Shown one piece after another: positions 56,034 through 64,000 of a stretch of DNA of 64,000 nucleotides; position 1 is the stretch's first letter, and the number at the start of each line of letters is the position of its first letter. The DNA lies in contig JAKPFN010000046.1 of assembly GCA_029551395.1 (NCBI GenBank), forward strand, positions 1-64,000, in the 5' to 3' direction. This DNA comes from Armatimonadota bacterium (GTDB lineage: Bacteria; Armatimonadota; UBA5829; DTLH01). Under the pieces are notes generated by a model. The model did not search any database. It had not been told where the DNA came from and saw only the letters and a list, made by a program, of their open reading frames with translations. Position numbers and translations under genes: made by a program.

Positions 56034-57548
56034 GTGACTTACACGGTTCTTTTTATAATCACACTGATTGTTGTATCGGGAGCGATTGCCTATTTAGGTG
56101 ATCTGCTTGGGCGTAGATTAGGCAAGCGGCGTCTAACGCTGTTTGGGCTTCGTCCAAGGCACACCGCAATTGTCGTTACTACAATCACCGGTATGCTGAT
56201 TGCCGGAGTCGTGTTTGCCACGCTTATTACCGTAAGTGCCAGCCTTAGAGAAGTTTTGCTAAGAGGCGAGAGACTGATTAATGATATTGAGATTTATCAG
56301 TCAAAGAACACGGAACTTTCAGAAAAGAACAAATTGCTGGCAGAGGGAAACAAATCACTCCAAACAAGAAATAAATCTTTATTAAGCACCCGGTCAAAAC
56401 TCGCACTGGAAGTCGAAAAAAAAGCTGATGAGGTAGATCAGGCAATACGTGCAAGGGATGAGGCAAGAAAGCGTGTAGACGAACTGCAAAGTGATATTCG
56501 GAAGAGCCAGATTGAACTGGAAAGACTCAGACAAAGCGGAAAAGCTACTGAAGAAAACCTGAGCAGAATGACTGCTAGTCTTGAAGATAAGAAAGCGGAG
56601 TTAAAAGTTGTCCGGCTGGATCTGGAAGCAAAAGAGAAAGACCTATCAGTAAAACTGCAGGAATTGGTTGCAAAGGATATAGAGCTGAACAAGATGGATC
56701 TGATGCTCAAGGAAAAGGAAAGGAGCATCAAAGACGCTGAGACAACAATTGCCAGACACGAAAATACTATAGAGACCCAAAAAGAACAGCTTATGGAAGC
56801 TGTCCAGTTTCGAGATACATATTTTACTGGAGATGTAGTGTTGTCGTTTGGGCAGGAAATCATCCGTAAAGTGATAGATTCCTCACAATCACCAGAACAG
56901 ATTCGCACGCAGCTTATTGGCTTATTTGATGAAGCAGATGCACAGGTAAAGCGGATGCATCCTGAACTCAAACAAGAGACCAGAGTTATTCGGCTGGCGG
57001 TTGTGGATACAGAAAAGAAAGTAGTGCTGTTTCCAAGGAATGATAACGACATAAACACTATCATCGACAAGCACGTAAAGGCAATTGTTGGTATTGGACA
57101 TTCATTGCCTGACCGTGGAGTGATTGTCAGGTTAGTTGTAGTAAAAAATACGCTTAGAGATGAGATTGCTCCGGTAGAGATAAACCTGTACCCAAACAGG
57201 CTTACATTTAGCCAGGGGCAAAAAATTGCCAGCAGGATTATTGATGGTAAACTCTCAGAGGGAAGAATTCTCCTAGAGGTTATGGACTTTCTTGGCCAGA
57301 ATGTAAGAATGGCAGCACAAAGTGCTGGAGTTCAACCGGTCGCCAGCCCAAACCCGGATGAAGTCGATGAACCAATATCTGGAGCGCAGTTGGACGAAAT
57401 AATGGAGCTTGTGGAAATGATCCGGGCTGGGAATAAGAAAGTCGAAGTATACGCTCGGGCTGAAAAAGATATTTATGCTGCTGGCCCGATTAGCTTGGAT
57501 AATATCGAGTTTATCATTTCTGAGATTACAACTAGCGCATCCAGATAG
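56034..57548 (+). CDS. DUF3084 coiled-coil membrane protein
   Basis: A 504-aa protein. Two N-terminal helices (LFIITLIVVSGAIAYLGDLLG and AIVVTTITGMLIAGVVFATLI) flank the family signature RRLTLFGLRPRHTA. A long coiled coil (about 85-260, heptad-rich Glu/Lys/Leu) precedes a globular C-terminal domain. DUF3084 genes, known mainly from cyanobacteria and relatives, often neighbour a YqgF-like nuclease, as here. The function is unknown. GTG 56034 follows GGAGG by 8 bases; an upstream TTG at 56004 would lack a ribosome-binding site. Confidence 0.9.
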   Translation: MTYTVLFIITLIVVSGAIAYLGDLLGRRLGKRRLTLFGLRPRHTAIVVTTITGMLIAGVVFATLITVSASLREVLLRGERLINDIEIYQSKNTELSEKNKLLAEGNKSLQTRNKSLLSTRSKLALEVEKKADEVDQAIRARDEARKRVDELQSDIRKSQIELERLRQSGKATEENLSRMTASLEDKKAELKVVRLDLEAKEKDLSVKLQELVAKDIELNKMDLMLKEKERSIKDAETTIARHENTIETQKEQLMEAVQFRDTYFTGDVVLSFGQEIIRKVIDSSQSPEQIRTQLIGLFDEADAQVKRMHPELKQETRVIRLAVVDTEKKVVLFPRNDNDINTIIDKHVKAIVGIGHSLPDRGVIVRLVVVKNTLRDEIAPVEINLYPNRLTFSQGQKIASRIIDGKLSEGRILLEVMDFLGQNVRMAAQSAGVQPVASPNPDEVDEPISGAQLDEIMELVEMIRAGNKKVEVYARAEKDIYAAGPISLDNIEFIISEITTSASR

Positions 57549-57557
57549 AAAGGACGA

Positions 57558-57983
57558 TTGGTGATTAACACTGTTTTAGCAGTCGATCCTGGCCGGTCGA
57601 AGTGTGGAATTGCTATAGTTTCCTGTAATGATGGTGTCATGGTTCGGACAATAGTCTGTCCTGCTGATGTTTCTGATACCATCCGGCTGCTTTTTGCACG
57701 GTATGAGCCTGATGCAATAATAGTAGGGGCTGGTACAGGTTCGGAAGCAGTTATAAAGATTGTTAATCAACTGCCAATAAAAGTCCATTTGATTGATGAA
57801 CGTTTGAGTACCCAGATTGCACGTTCGAGGTATTTTAAGGATAATCCTCCCAAAGGATGGCGCAGATTGATACCTCTCAGCATGCAAGTCCCTCCTTGTC
57901 CATATGATGATTATGCCGCTGTAGTACTTGCAGAAAGATTTCTAAAGTCTCAAGTACAAAAGGATCCTGCCGCTAATCTATAA
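57558..57983 (+). CDS. YqgF/RNase H-fold nuclease-like protein
   Basis: A 141-aa RNase H-like protein. Acidic residues in VLAVDPGRSKCGIAIVS (first Asp), IIVGAGTGSEA, HLIDERLSTQIARSRYFKD (Glu) and PYDDYAAVVLAERF (late Asp) fit the YqgF/RuvC pattern. It is shorter than RuvX family averages and next to DUF3084, as in cyanobacterial neighbourhoods. Canonical RuvX processes pre-16S rRNA; that role is uncertain for this variant. Start TTG 57558 or GTG 57561 with AGGA before. Confidence 0.82.
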   Translation: MVINTVLAVDPGRSKCGIAIVSCNDGVMVRTIVCPADVSDTIRLLFARYEPDAIIVGAGTGSEAVIKIVNQLPIKVHLIDERLSTQIARSRYFKDNPPKGWRRLIPLSMQVPPCPYDDYAAVVLAERFLKSQVQKDPAANL

Positions 57984-58031
57984 ATAGCTCAGTCTGTAGT
58001 CAATTTGACCGTCTAGAGCAGTCTTCGTATA

Positions 58032-58721
58032 ATGGAGTCGATGAATCATTTATTTACCGACTTTGATGCAGTGTTGTTCGATCTGGATGGTACTCTTGTG
58101 GAGACCAACATCGACTTCCCCTTAATGAAGCGCGAGATGCTAAACCTCGCAACAAGCTGTGGAGTCTCTGTATCCCAATTAGCCGGACTGGATATTCTAG
58201 CGATTGTTGACAGGATGGCTCATCATATCAGATTCAAAGAAGGTGCACCTGCTGCCGACAATGCCAGAAGGCGCGCACTGAGTATTCTTCAGGAAATTGA
58301 GCTTCGACATTCAAAAGATGCAAAAGAGATTCCGCCTGCCCGCGAACTTATTGACTATCTCAAGTGTCAAAATATAAAAGTCGGTATCGTCACAAGGAAT
58401 TGCCGAGCTGCCAGTGAAGATTCACTTGTACGAACAGGCTTGCATCCAGATGTTTTAATAGCACGTGAGGATGTCGGGCGTGCGAAACCTGCACCAGACC
58501 AACTCCGTATGGCTTTGCAATATTTGGATGTTGAGCCTGAGCGTGCAGTTATGATCGGTGATCATCCAATGGATGTTGCAGCAGGCAATGCCGCTGGAAT
58601 GAGGACTATAGGCTTACTTCCAGCAGGTAAAGAAGATAATTACTACGCATCGGTCAACCCAGACGCCATTGCGCGAGACCTTAGAGAGATTCTTAGTGCG
58701 GTTATCGATAATCATCGTTAA
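58032..58721 (+). CDS. HAD-IA family phosphatase
   Basis: A 229-aa phosphatase with motif I VLFDLDGTLVETN, an alpha-helical C1 cap, motif II IVTRN, motif III REDVGRAKPAPDQL and motif IV VMIGDHPMDVAAGNAAGM. It is like phosphoglycolate/phospho-sugar phosphatases. Its 3' end overlaps a glycosyltransferase gene by 26 bases, so a sugar-phosphate substrate is plausible. Confidence 0.9.
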   Translation: MESMNHLFTDFDAVLFDLDGTLVETNIDFPLMKREMLNLATSCGVSVSQLAGLDILAIVDRMAHHIRFKEGAPAADNARRRALSILQEIELRHSKDAKEIPPARELIDYLKCQNIKVGIVTRNCRAASEDSLVRTGLHPDVLIAREDVGRAKPAPDQLRMALQYLDVEPERAVMIGDHPMDVAAGNAAGMRTIGLLPAGKEDNYYASVNPDAIARDLREILSAVIDNHR

Positions 58722-59535
58722 TTGGAATACCAGCAAGTTGCTTGAAACCTGTCTTGAGTCGATTTACCGGAATCCTCCGGCATTCAACTTCGAGGTGGTT
58801 GTAGTTGATAACGCGTCTTCTGACTTCAATCCCAAAGAAATGGCTGAGAAGTTCAAACAAACGGTGTTTATCGTAAACAGCGAGAACCTGGGATATGCTG
58901 AAGGCAATAATCAGGCAATTAAAGCTGTTAGTGGAGACTATGTACTTCTGCTAAACCCGGATACAGAGGTTAAGAACGATGCTCTTACGGTACTCGTAGA
59001 GTTTATGGAAGCACATCCAGAAGCTGCTGCTGCTGGATGCAGGCTCGTCAGACCAGATGGCACAATTGACCGATCCTGCAGAGGCTTTCCTGAGCCAGGT
59101 CCGGTAGCTGCTGAGTTCTTTGGATTATCGAGATTGTTTCCCAACAGCAGAAAACTTGGCGCATACAGAATGACGTGGTTTGATTACAATGAAGAGGTTT
59201 CTGTCGATCAGCCAATGGGTTCATGTCTTATACTGAACCGCAAGACCATTAATGAAATAGGTGTATTTGATCAAGATTTTCCGATATTCTTTAACGAAGT
59301 TGACTGGTGTTACAGGGCAAAACAAGCCAGATGGCAGATATACTTTACTCCATCAGCCGAGATAATCCATCATGGTGGTGGAAGCACAAAGCAGGTCCGC
59401 CGTGAAATGAGAAGAGAATCGCACCGGTCGCTTATTCGGTTCTACAGGAAGCATTACAAAAAGCGGCTGTTTCCACCTGTGTATTGGTTTATTATTGCGT
59501 CAATAAAAGTCAGCGAGGTTCTTGGTGGCAGATAA
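58696..59535 (+). CDS. GT2-family glycosyltransferase
   Basis: A 279-aa rhamnosyl-transferase-like GT2 enzyme: LSIIIVNWNTSKLLETCLESI, VVVVDNASSDFN, DYVLLLNPDTEV (DxD-like metal motif), and DQPMGSCLILNRKTINEIGVFDQDFPIFFNEVDWCYRA acceptor-site loop. It has a C-terminal hydrophobic segment. Such enzymes build surface polysaccharides. GTG 58696 overlaps the HAD gene. The next gene is a paralogue. Confidence 0.93.
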   Translation: MRLSIIIVNWNTSKLLETCLESIYRNPPAFNFEVVVVDNASSDFNPKEMAEKFKQTVFIVNSENLGYAEGNNQAIKAVSGDYVLLLNPDTEVKNDALTVLVEFMEAHPEAAAAGCRLVRPDGTIDRSCRGFPEPGPVAAEFFGLSRLFPNSRKLGAYRMTWFDYNEEVSVDQPMGSCLILNRKTINEIGVFDQDFPIFFNEVDWCYRAKQARWQIYFTPSAEIIHHGGGSTKQVRREMRRESHRSLIRFYRKHYKKRLFPPVYWFIIASIKVSEVLGGR

Positions 59536-60436
59536 TTGTATTGATATCACAGTGAGTATAGTCAACTGGAATACCCGGGACGAGCTTCTGCGCTGTCTTG
59601 AAACCGTCACAGCACAAGAAGGCGTGTCTATGGAGATTATAGTTGTCGATAATGCCTCTTCAGACTCAAGTGCCGAGGCTGTCGCTGAGAAGTTCCCTCA
59701 AATCCGGTTTATTGCAAATAGTAAGAACGTTGGATTCAGCAAGGCTCAGAATCAGGCTATACGCGAGAGCAACAGCCGTTACGTTATGCTGCTGAACCCT
59801 GATGCCTTAATACATGATCGTGATACTCTTGCAAAAATCATCGAATTTGCGGATGCGAACCAGGATGTAGGCATCATTGGGCCGAAAATCGAGAATCCAG
59901 ATGGCAGCTTACAGTTTTCAGCACGCCGTTTTCCTTCTATTGGCACAGGACTGTTCCGCCGTACGCCTTTAGGCCGTCTGTTTCCAAATAATCGCTATGT
60001 CCGCAGCTACATTATGGCCGATTGGAAGCATGATGAAGTTCGGGATGTTGATTGGGTCTCCGGTGCGGCTCTTGTTATTCGTAGAAAGACTATAGATGAT
60101 ATTGGCCTGCTTGATCCTGGCTTCTTTATGTATTGTGAGGATGTCGACTGGGCTTACCGAGCTAACAAAAAAGGATGGCGCGTTACATATTATCCGATGA
60201 CCAAGGTAACTCACAGGATAGGCTCAGCCAGTGACCAGGTCCCAATTAAGATGATTATCCAGTTCCACCGCAGTATGTTCCGGTTTTACCTGAAACACTA
60301 CGCCAAGGGCCTTGCAGCGCTTCTAACACCTGTTGTACTTGCAGGGCTTACAGCCAGAGCTGTCTTTTTTGTTATCCTCACAAAGGTTCCAATCTCCCAG
60401 CAGGCTCATGATGGTGGTGAACGGCTGGTTCGCTGA
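59522..60436 (+). CDS. GT2-family glycosyltransferase
   Basis: A 304-aa paralogue of the preceding GT2: DITVSIVNWNTRDELLRCL, IIVVDNASSDSSAE, YVMLLNPDALI, VSGAALVIRRKTIDDIGLLDPGFFMYCEDVDWAYRA. It overlaps its neighbour by 14 bases. Tandem duplication with divergence suggests two different linkages in one glycan. The operon with lpt genes links both to envelope biogenesis. Confidence 0.93.
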   Translation: MVADNCIDITVSIVNWNTRDELLRCLETVTAQEGVSMEIIVVDNASSDSSAEAVAEKFPQIRFIANSKNVGFSKAQNQAIRESNSRYVMLLNPDALIHDRDTLAKIIEFADANQDVGIIGPKIENPDGSLQFSARRFPSIGTGLFRRTPLGRLFPNNRYVRSYIMADWKHDEVRDVDWVSGAALVIRRKTIDDIGLLDPGFFMYCEDVDWAYRANKKGWRVTYYPMTKVTHRIGSASDQVPIKMIIQFHRSMFRFYLKHYAKGLAALLTPVVLAGLTARAVFFVILTKVPISQQAHDGGERLVR

Positions 60437-60460
60437 CCTCACCGCTGAGTGTAAAAAAGT

Positions 60461-61627
60461 TCAGTTGACTGAGGAAAGATCCACTATCTCAACATCTGTG
60501 TAGTAGTGTTTTAGTATCTTATCGTACGTATGGTTATGAGGCTCGGATGCCATCCCGTTAGCTCCCCACTGACAGAGGCCGACGCCATGTCCGTATCCTT
60601 TACCTTCGAATATGACGTTTCCATCTTCTATTTTGACTGAGAAGATCGTGCTCTTGATGACGGTATTGCCAAGCATTGTCCTGAGCCGAGTACCACTGAT
60701 TGTTCGAGAGCCTTTATCTGCCTTTATGCTAAGGTCAGTAACTCTTCCGGTTTCATCTGTGTCAGTAACAGAGATATCTTTTAGTCCGCCCAGGTCAGAA
60801 TACGTCTTTGCAAGGATTTTTTCAAACTCAGCAACAGGCCAGGATTTACTCCAAGTATGCCCTTTATGTTCACAGTAGTCACAGTCTCCCTGTGCTGGTC
60901 TATCAACTACTGAAGACAGGTATGCTTGTCCACCGCTTTTGGTAATACCTCCGCAATCAGAGCAAAACTGGGCAGAAATGAGCTTTCCATTGTAAACAAG
61001 AACCTGTCCGGCAGTCTGTTTTACAGCCTCAGAGGTTGAAGGTTTCTCATACGCTGCACCATGATAAACTTGGCAGTCCGTAGAATCGCATAAATCGAAA
61101 CCGGACTTGCCATGCCGTCCCCGACTGTTCCAAGCGTAAGTTCTGGCTGCAACAGCCTGTGCTTTGAGCGCTTCCAGATGAAAGGTTGACGGCATCTCAG
61201 AAGGTAAAACACCGCGGACGTAGTCTTCGAGGTCTACAATATTCACGCAGGACAACTTATCATCATTCAATTTGACTTCGATCTTCCCGTGGTACTCTGC
61301 AATGGGACAATCGTTAGATGCTAGTAGCAAAATACCTTCATTTGACGCGCAGTCTATTATAATGAGGCGATCTAGTATGCCTGAAGAGCCATCTGTGCGT
61401 GACAGTATTGTTTTCGAATCTTTTACTGAAAGTGTCACTCGTTCTGCTGCTGGTATCGTGGAAAGCACTGCTCCACTTGAGTCATAGATTCGGAATTCGG
61501 CTGTTGCGCTGACTGTTATGATGGGCTGATTCTTGAACCGGCTGATAAGTCCGATGCGAAGTTCAGCCCCAGTTGCACATATGGAGAAAGATAGCAGTAT
61601 TGCAGTAATTAACAGCCTCAGTATCAT
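60461..61627 (-). CDS. SpoIID/LytB-type amidase enhancer / lytic protein
   Basis: A 388-aa exported protein with signal LLITAILLSFSICATGAE. The SpoIID domain is marked by VRGVLPSEMPSTFHLEALKAQAVAARTYA (catalytic Glu), CDSTDCQVYHG, SAQFCSDCGGITKSG and GYGHGVGLCQWGANGMA. SpoIID is a lytic transglycosylase of sporulation, but the family also occurs in non-sporulating diderms for cell-wall remodelling. It starts ATG 61627, 8 bases after the GH10-like gene stop. Confidence 0.92.
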   Translation of the reverse strand: MILRLLITAILLSFSICATGAELRIGLISRFKNQPIITVSATAEFRIYDSSGAVLSTIPAAERVTLSVKDSKTILSRTDGSSGILDRLIIIDCASNEGILLLASNDCPIAEYHGKIEVKLNDDKLSCVNIVDLEDYVRGVLPSEMPSTFHLEALKAQAVAARTYAWNSRGRHGKSGFDLCDSTDCQVYHGAAYEKPSTSEAVKQTAGQVLVYNGKLISAQFCSDCGGITKSGGQAYLSSVVDRPAQGDCDYCEHKGHTWSKSWPVAEFEKILAKTYSDLGGLKDISVTDTDETGRVTDLSIKADKGSRTISGTRLRTMLGNTVIKSTIFSVKIEDGNVIFEGKGYGHGVGLCQWGANGMASEPHNHTYDKILKHYYTDVEIVDLSSVN

Positions 61628-61635
61628 AAAAACAC

Positions 61636-63108
61636 CTAATTTACAGTATCTTGATCATCAGGAGCGGTGTTTGTTGTATTCTGAGAAGCATCACGTTTCT
61701 TGATTTCCTGTTTTGCAATCTCCATTTGCCTGGCGGCTGAAGCATAGCTGGGATCAATAGCAAGGACTTTTTCAAACTCTGCAATAGCTTCTTCAAACCG
61801 ATCTTGCCGCAAGTAGCACCGGCCAAGCCTGAAACGAGCGTCAGTATAATCAGGATCAAACTCCAGTGCCTCGTGGAGAAGTTTGATAGCGCCATCGAGA
61901 TCGCGTCCGCGAGTTGCTGCATCTATAGCATCTGCGTATCTTTGACGACTGGCTCTTCGCACCGCATCCAGCTTCCAGGGCATCTCTGGGACAAGTGCTG
62001 GTTCTGCGAAAATGCCATATTTGAGCGCAGCAACCAGTTTGATACGAGCATCTGACTGGTTGAATGCAAATCCGACCATTCCGTTCATTTCTCGTTTTCT
62101 TGACGCATCAAGCTGCTGGAGCACCATACTGACAGATTGGCTGAAGTTCAACCCGCAGTATACATGCCTGTTATACTGCCACCGTCTGCATCCCTCTATC
62201 CAGTTTCGGTACTGTTGTGCATTCTTTGGTCTGCTCTCATCCTTGTAGTTCATAGGGATGTTTGCATCCAGGATACCTTCTTCCATCCAGGCTCTCCAGT
62301 CCTGATAGACCTGCACATAGGGAGAAGTGTTGCTGAAGCTGGATGAGCAATCACCCCAGGGAATCGTTGCCGCAGTTACTTTTACTTTTGGTTTATGAAG
62401 GTTGACTTGCTGATATATTTTCCTTACAACCTTAGTTACCTGGTCTCGTCTCCACTGTTTCCATACAAGGTCGCTATTGGATGGGGTACCGGATCGATAT
62501 TTTTCCGAGTTGAACGCTACAATTGCCGCAGGAGCGTAACCGAACTCTGGGCCAGGATAACGGATATAGTCCAAATGGATGCCGTCAACATCATAGTTCT
62601 TCACAATGTCCATGCATATGTTTACTATATAGTCCTGCACTTCCGGTATACCAGGGTCCAAATACAAACCTTCACTTGCCTTAGTTTCTCCAGATGCGTT
62701 TCTGGTAATCCAATCCGGGTGTTGATGGACAACATGTGATGGATCAGTCGGCAGTTCCTGGGCAGACCATGCACGAAATGTATTCAACCATGCGTGAACT
62801 TCCAGACCTTCTGCATGAGCTTTTTCGATCACATAAGCCAGAGGGTCATAATCGGGAAGGTTCTCGATGTTTTTCGCTCTGGGTTCAAAGCTGGACTTGT
62901 AGTAGGCATCGCCGACTTTACGAACCTGTATGAAGAGCGCGTTCAAATTGGCCTCTTTAGCAAGGCGGATAGTCTCGTCAGCTTCCTCAGGAGTAAGAAA
63001 ACCGTTGGACCATGCTGTTACCCATGCTCCGCGGAACTCGTATCTCGGTCCATCTGCAAAACACAAACTCGATGATATAAGAAGCAGTAGTGCTAAAATG
63101 TATCTAAT
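61636..63108 (-). CDS. Exported GH10-like glycosidase (GHL10) with TPR repeats, ATT start
   Basis: A 490-aa protein. A signal peptide (RYILALLLLISSSLCFA) precedes a GHL10/DUF187-like TIM barrel: FRGAWVTAW, LNALFIQVRKVGDAYYKS, LEVHAWLNTFR, DGIHLDYIRYPG with Asp residues, then SFSNTSPYVQVYQDWRAWM and NGMVGFAF. Two TPR repeats (about 400-475: AIKLLHEALEFDPDYTDARFRLG...AIAEFEKVLAIDP) follow. The family is thought to act on cell-wall or extracellular glycans. An ATG, GTG or TTG that includes the signal is absent; ATT 63108 follows GGAGG by 9 bases. The only standard start (TTG 63066) would lose the signal. It overlaps no other gene and is followed by the SpoIID gene. Confidence 0.85.
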   Translation of the reverse strand: MRYILALLLLISSSLCFADGPRYEFRGAWVTAWSNGFLTPEEADETIRLAKEANLNALFIQVRKVGDAYYKSSFEPRAKNIENLPDYDPLAYVIEKAHAEGLEVHAWLNTFRAWSAQELPTDPSHVVHQHPDWITRNASGETKASEGLYLDPGIPEVQDYIVNICMDIVKNYDVDGIHLDYIRYPGPEFGYAPAAIVAFNSEKYRSGTPSNSDLVWKQWRRDQVTKVVRKIYQQVNLHKPKVKVTAATIPWGDCSSSFSNTSPYVQVYQDWRAWMEEGILDANIPMNYKDESRPKNAQQYRNWIEGCRRWQYNRHVYCGLNFSQSVSMVLQQLDASRKREMNGMVGFAFNQSDARIKLVAALKYGIFAEPALVPEMPWKLDAVRRASRQRYADAIDAATRGRDLDGAIKLLHEALEFDPDYTDARFRLGRCYLRQDRFEEAIAEFEKVLAIDPSYASAARQMEIAKQEIKKRDASQNTTNTAPDDQDTVN

Positions 63109-63136
63109 TGCCCTTTTCCTCCGTGATTGGTGCTAT

Positions 63137-63145
63137 ATTATACCA
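63137..63145 (-). promoter_or_regulatory. Extended -10 promoter for the GH10-like/SpoIID operon
   Basis: On the minus strand TGG then TATAAT (63137-63145). Predicted start near 63130 leaves a leader of about 22 bases before the ATT start, containing the GGAGG at 63118-63122. Confidence 0.55.
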
Positions 63146-63199
63146 GACGCAGAGTAAACAGCATGGGTTTCCTATAAAAATGTATACAACAGCTAATTA

Positions 63200-63228
63200 T
63201 TGACTCTATTCAAGCTCAGACATATTAT
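63200..63228 (+). promoter_or_regulatory. Promoter for alr
   Basis: TTGACT (63200-63205), 17 bases, TATTAT (63223-63228). It lies about 36 bases before the alr ATG at 63264. Confidence 0.65.
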
Positions 63229-63263
63229 ATAGGCACTTCGTATTACAAATTAAGGTAAACAAA

Positions 63264-64000
63264 ATGCAACACGGACACGATGCGTGGGTCGAAGTAGACC
63301 TTTCAGCTATAAAGCATAATGTAGAGCAGGTTCGGTCTTACATTGGACATGACATACATCTAATGGCAGTAGTCAAAGCCGATGCCTATGGTCATGGTGC
63401 CGTTGAGACAGCTAAGGCTATGCTGGATGCTGGGGCAGATGCGCTTGCTGTTACAAGGCTTAACGAAGCTGCACGGTTAAGAGCAGGTGGAGTGACAGCA
63501 CCTATCCTGGTTTTCGATGCAATCCAGCCTGAAGCAGCAGAAGAAGCAGTTGCACTGGATGTGGAGCTTACAGTATGTTCTCAAGAACTTGCTGCAGCGC
63601 TTGGCAATGCTGCCAGAAACGCAAATAAGCAGGTAAGTGTCCATCTAAAGGTGGATACAGGTATGGGCAGGCTGGGAGTGCTTCCCAAAGATGCTCCAAA
63701 CCTTACACGCACAATAGTATCATCAGGTTTGACGCTTACAGGCACTTATACCCATTTTGCAACTGCTGCAGAAAAAGACCTGACACTGGCAAAGGAACAA
63801 TTGGAACGGTTCAAAGAGGCTATTAGGTTGATAGAGCAGGCGTTTCTTGATCCTGGAATAGTTCATGCAGCCAATAGTGCGGCTATACTCAGGCTTCCGG
63901 AGTCTCATTTCGGAATGGTCAGGCCGGGAACGATTCTTTACGGACAATATCCATCGCGATATGTACCTCAATCGCTCGATTTGAAGGATACGTGGAAGCT
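63264..64000 (+). CDS. alr: Alanine racemase (partial, runs off the window end)
   Basis: The first 245 residues of a PLP-dependent alanine racemase, which makes D-alanine for peptidoglycan. The N-terminal WVEVDLSAIKHNVEQVR is followed by the PLP lysine motif VVKADAYGHGA; then VHLKVDTGMGRLG, TYTHFATA, HAANSAAILRLPE and VRPGTILYGQYP. All these are standard. AAGG lies 9 bases before the ATG. The C-terminal domain (with the catalytic Tyr) is outside the window. Confidence 0.95.
   Translation, partial: MQHGHDAWVEVDLSAIKHNVEQVRSYIGHDIHLMAVVKADAYGHGAVETAKAMLDAGADALAVTRLNEAARLRAGGVTAPILVFDAIQPEAAEEAVALDVELTVCSQELAAALGNAARNANKQVSVHLKVDTGMGRLGVLPKDAPNLTRTIVSSGLTLTGTYTHFATAAEKDLTLAKEQLERFKEAIRLIEQAFLDPGIVHAANSAAILRLPESHFGMVRPGTILYGQYPSRYVPQSLDLKDTWK

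Overview
The window looks like chromosomal DNA of a diderm (outer-membrane) bacterium outside the Proteobacteria, most likely Armatimonadota or a nearby Terrabacterial phylum. This placement is inferred from gene content, not from a marker tree. The supporting traits are an LPS-transport operon (LptC/LptA/LptB/LptF-type) joined to a DUF3084 protein and a YqgF-like nuclease, a GuaB3-type IMP dehydrogenase, class III pantothenate kinase, PulG-like pilins, and a large Ser/Thr kinase-FHA signalling locus. Gene density is high. I see no rRNA, confident tRNA, insertion sequence, prophage or CRISPR array. Shine-Dalgarno sites of GGAGG type are common and so are GTG and TTG starts; several starts below were moved to the codon that has a good ribosome-binding site.

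Layout. 1-5.1 kb: a 1184-residue GAF/PAS histidine kinase and a sigma54-type response regulator that lacks its DNA-binding domain. 5.1-7.2 kb: secreted M48 protease and a CAP-domain protein, divergent. 7.2-11.0 kb: coaX, dus, a protein of the family often called quinate 5-dehydrogenase, and an acyl-ACP-reductase-like dehydrogenase. 11.1-12.6 kb: membrane-anchored archaemetzincin and a DUF2161 nuclease-fold protein. 12.7-14.7 kb: ftsY and two pilins, the first behind a strongly structured leader. 14.7-18.5 kb: phosphotransferase, OGG1-type glycosylase, DUF151 protein, rho. 18.8-27.5 kb: guaB3-guaA-hpt; a secreted protein of unknown function; pyrG-MBL-thiD-HAD. 27.6-32.5 kb: DUF2231, yebC, zinc ribbon, nitroreductase, flavin reductase, Gfo/Idh/MocA oxidoreductase, a small membrane protein. 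32.5-35.5 kb: nadE and serC.

35.8-47.9 kb is the most striking part. It is one long run of minus-strand genes: acpS, the fused NAD(P)HX repair enzyme, two membrane FHA proteins, a VWA protein, a double-FHA protein, an RDD/zinc membrane protein, a PP2C phosphatase, a Ser/Thr kinase, a SAM hydrolase-family protein and a PRC-barrel protein. The VWA and soluble FHA proteins begin with repeated Thr-Gln-hydrophobic motifs, which are plausible phospho-threonine docking sites for FHA domains. This resembles known VWA-PP2C-kinase triads, with FHA adaptors and zinc modules added.

48.3-51.2 kb: radical SAM/SPASM protein, URO-D-family protein, second nitroreductase. 51.3-52.6 kb: a PhoPQ-activated-protein-like hydrolase. 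52.9-60.4 kb: the lpt operon running into DUF3084, yqgF-like, a HAD phosphatase and two GT2 glycosyltransferases, a cell-envelope cluster. 60.5-63.1 kb: SpoIID-like amidase enhancer and a GH10-like/TPR protein that appears to start at ATT. The window ends inside alr.
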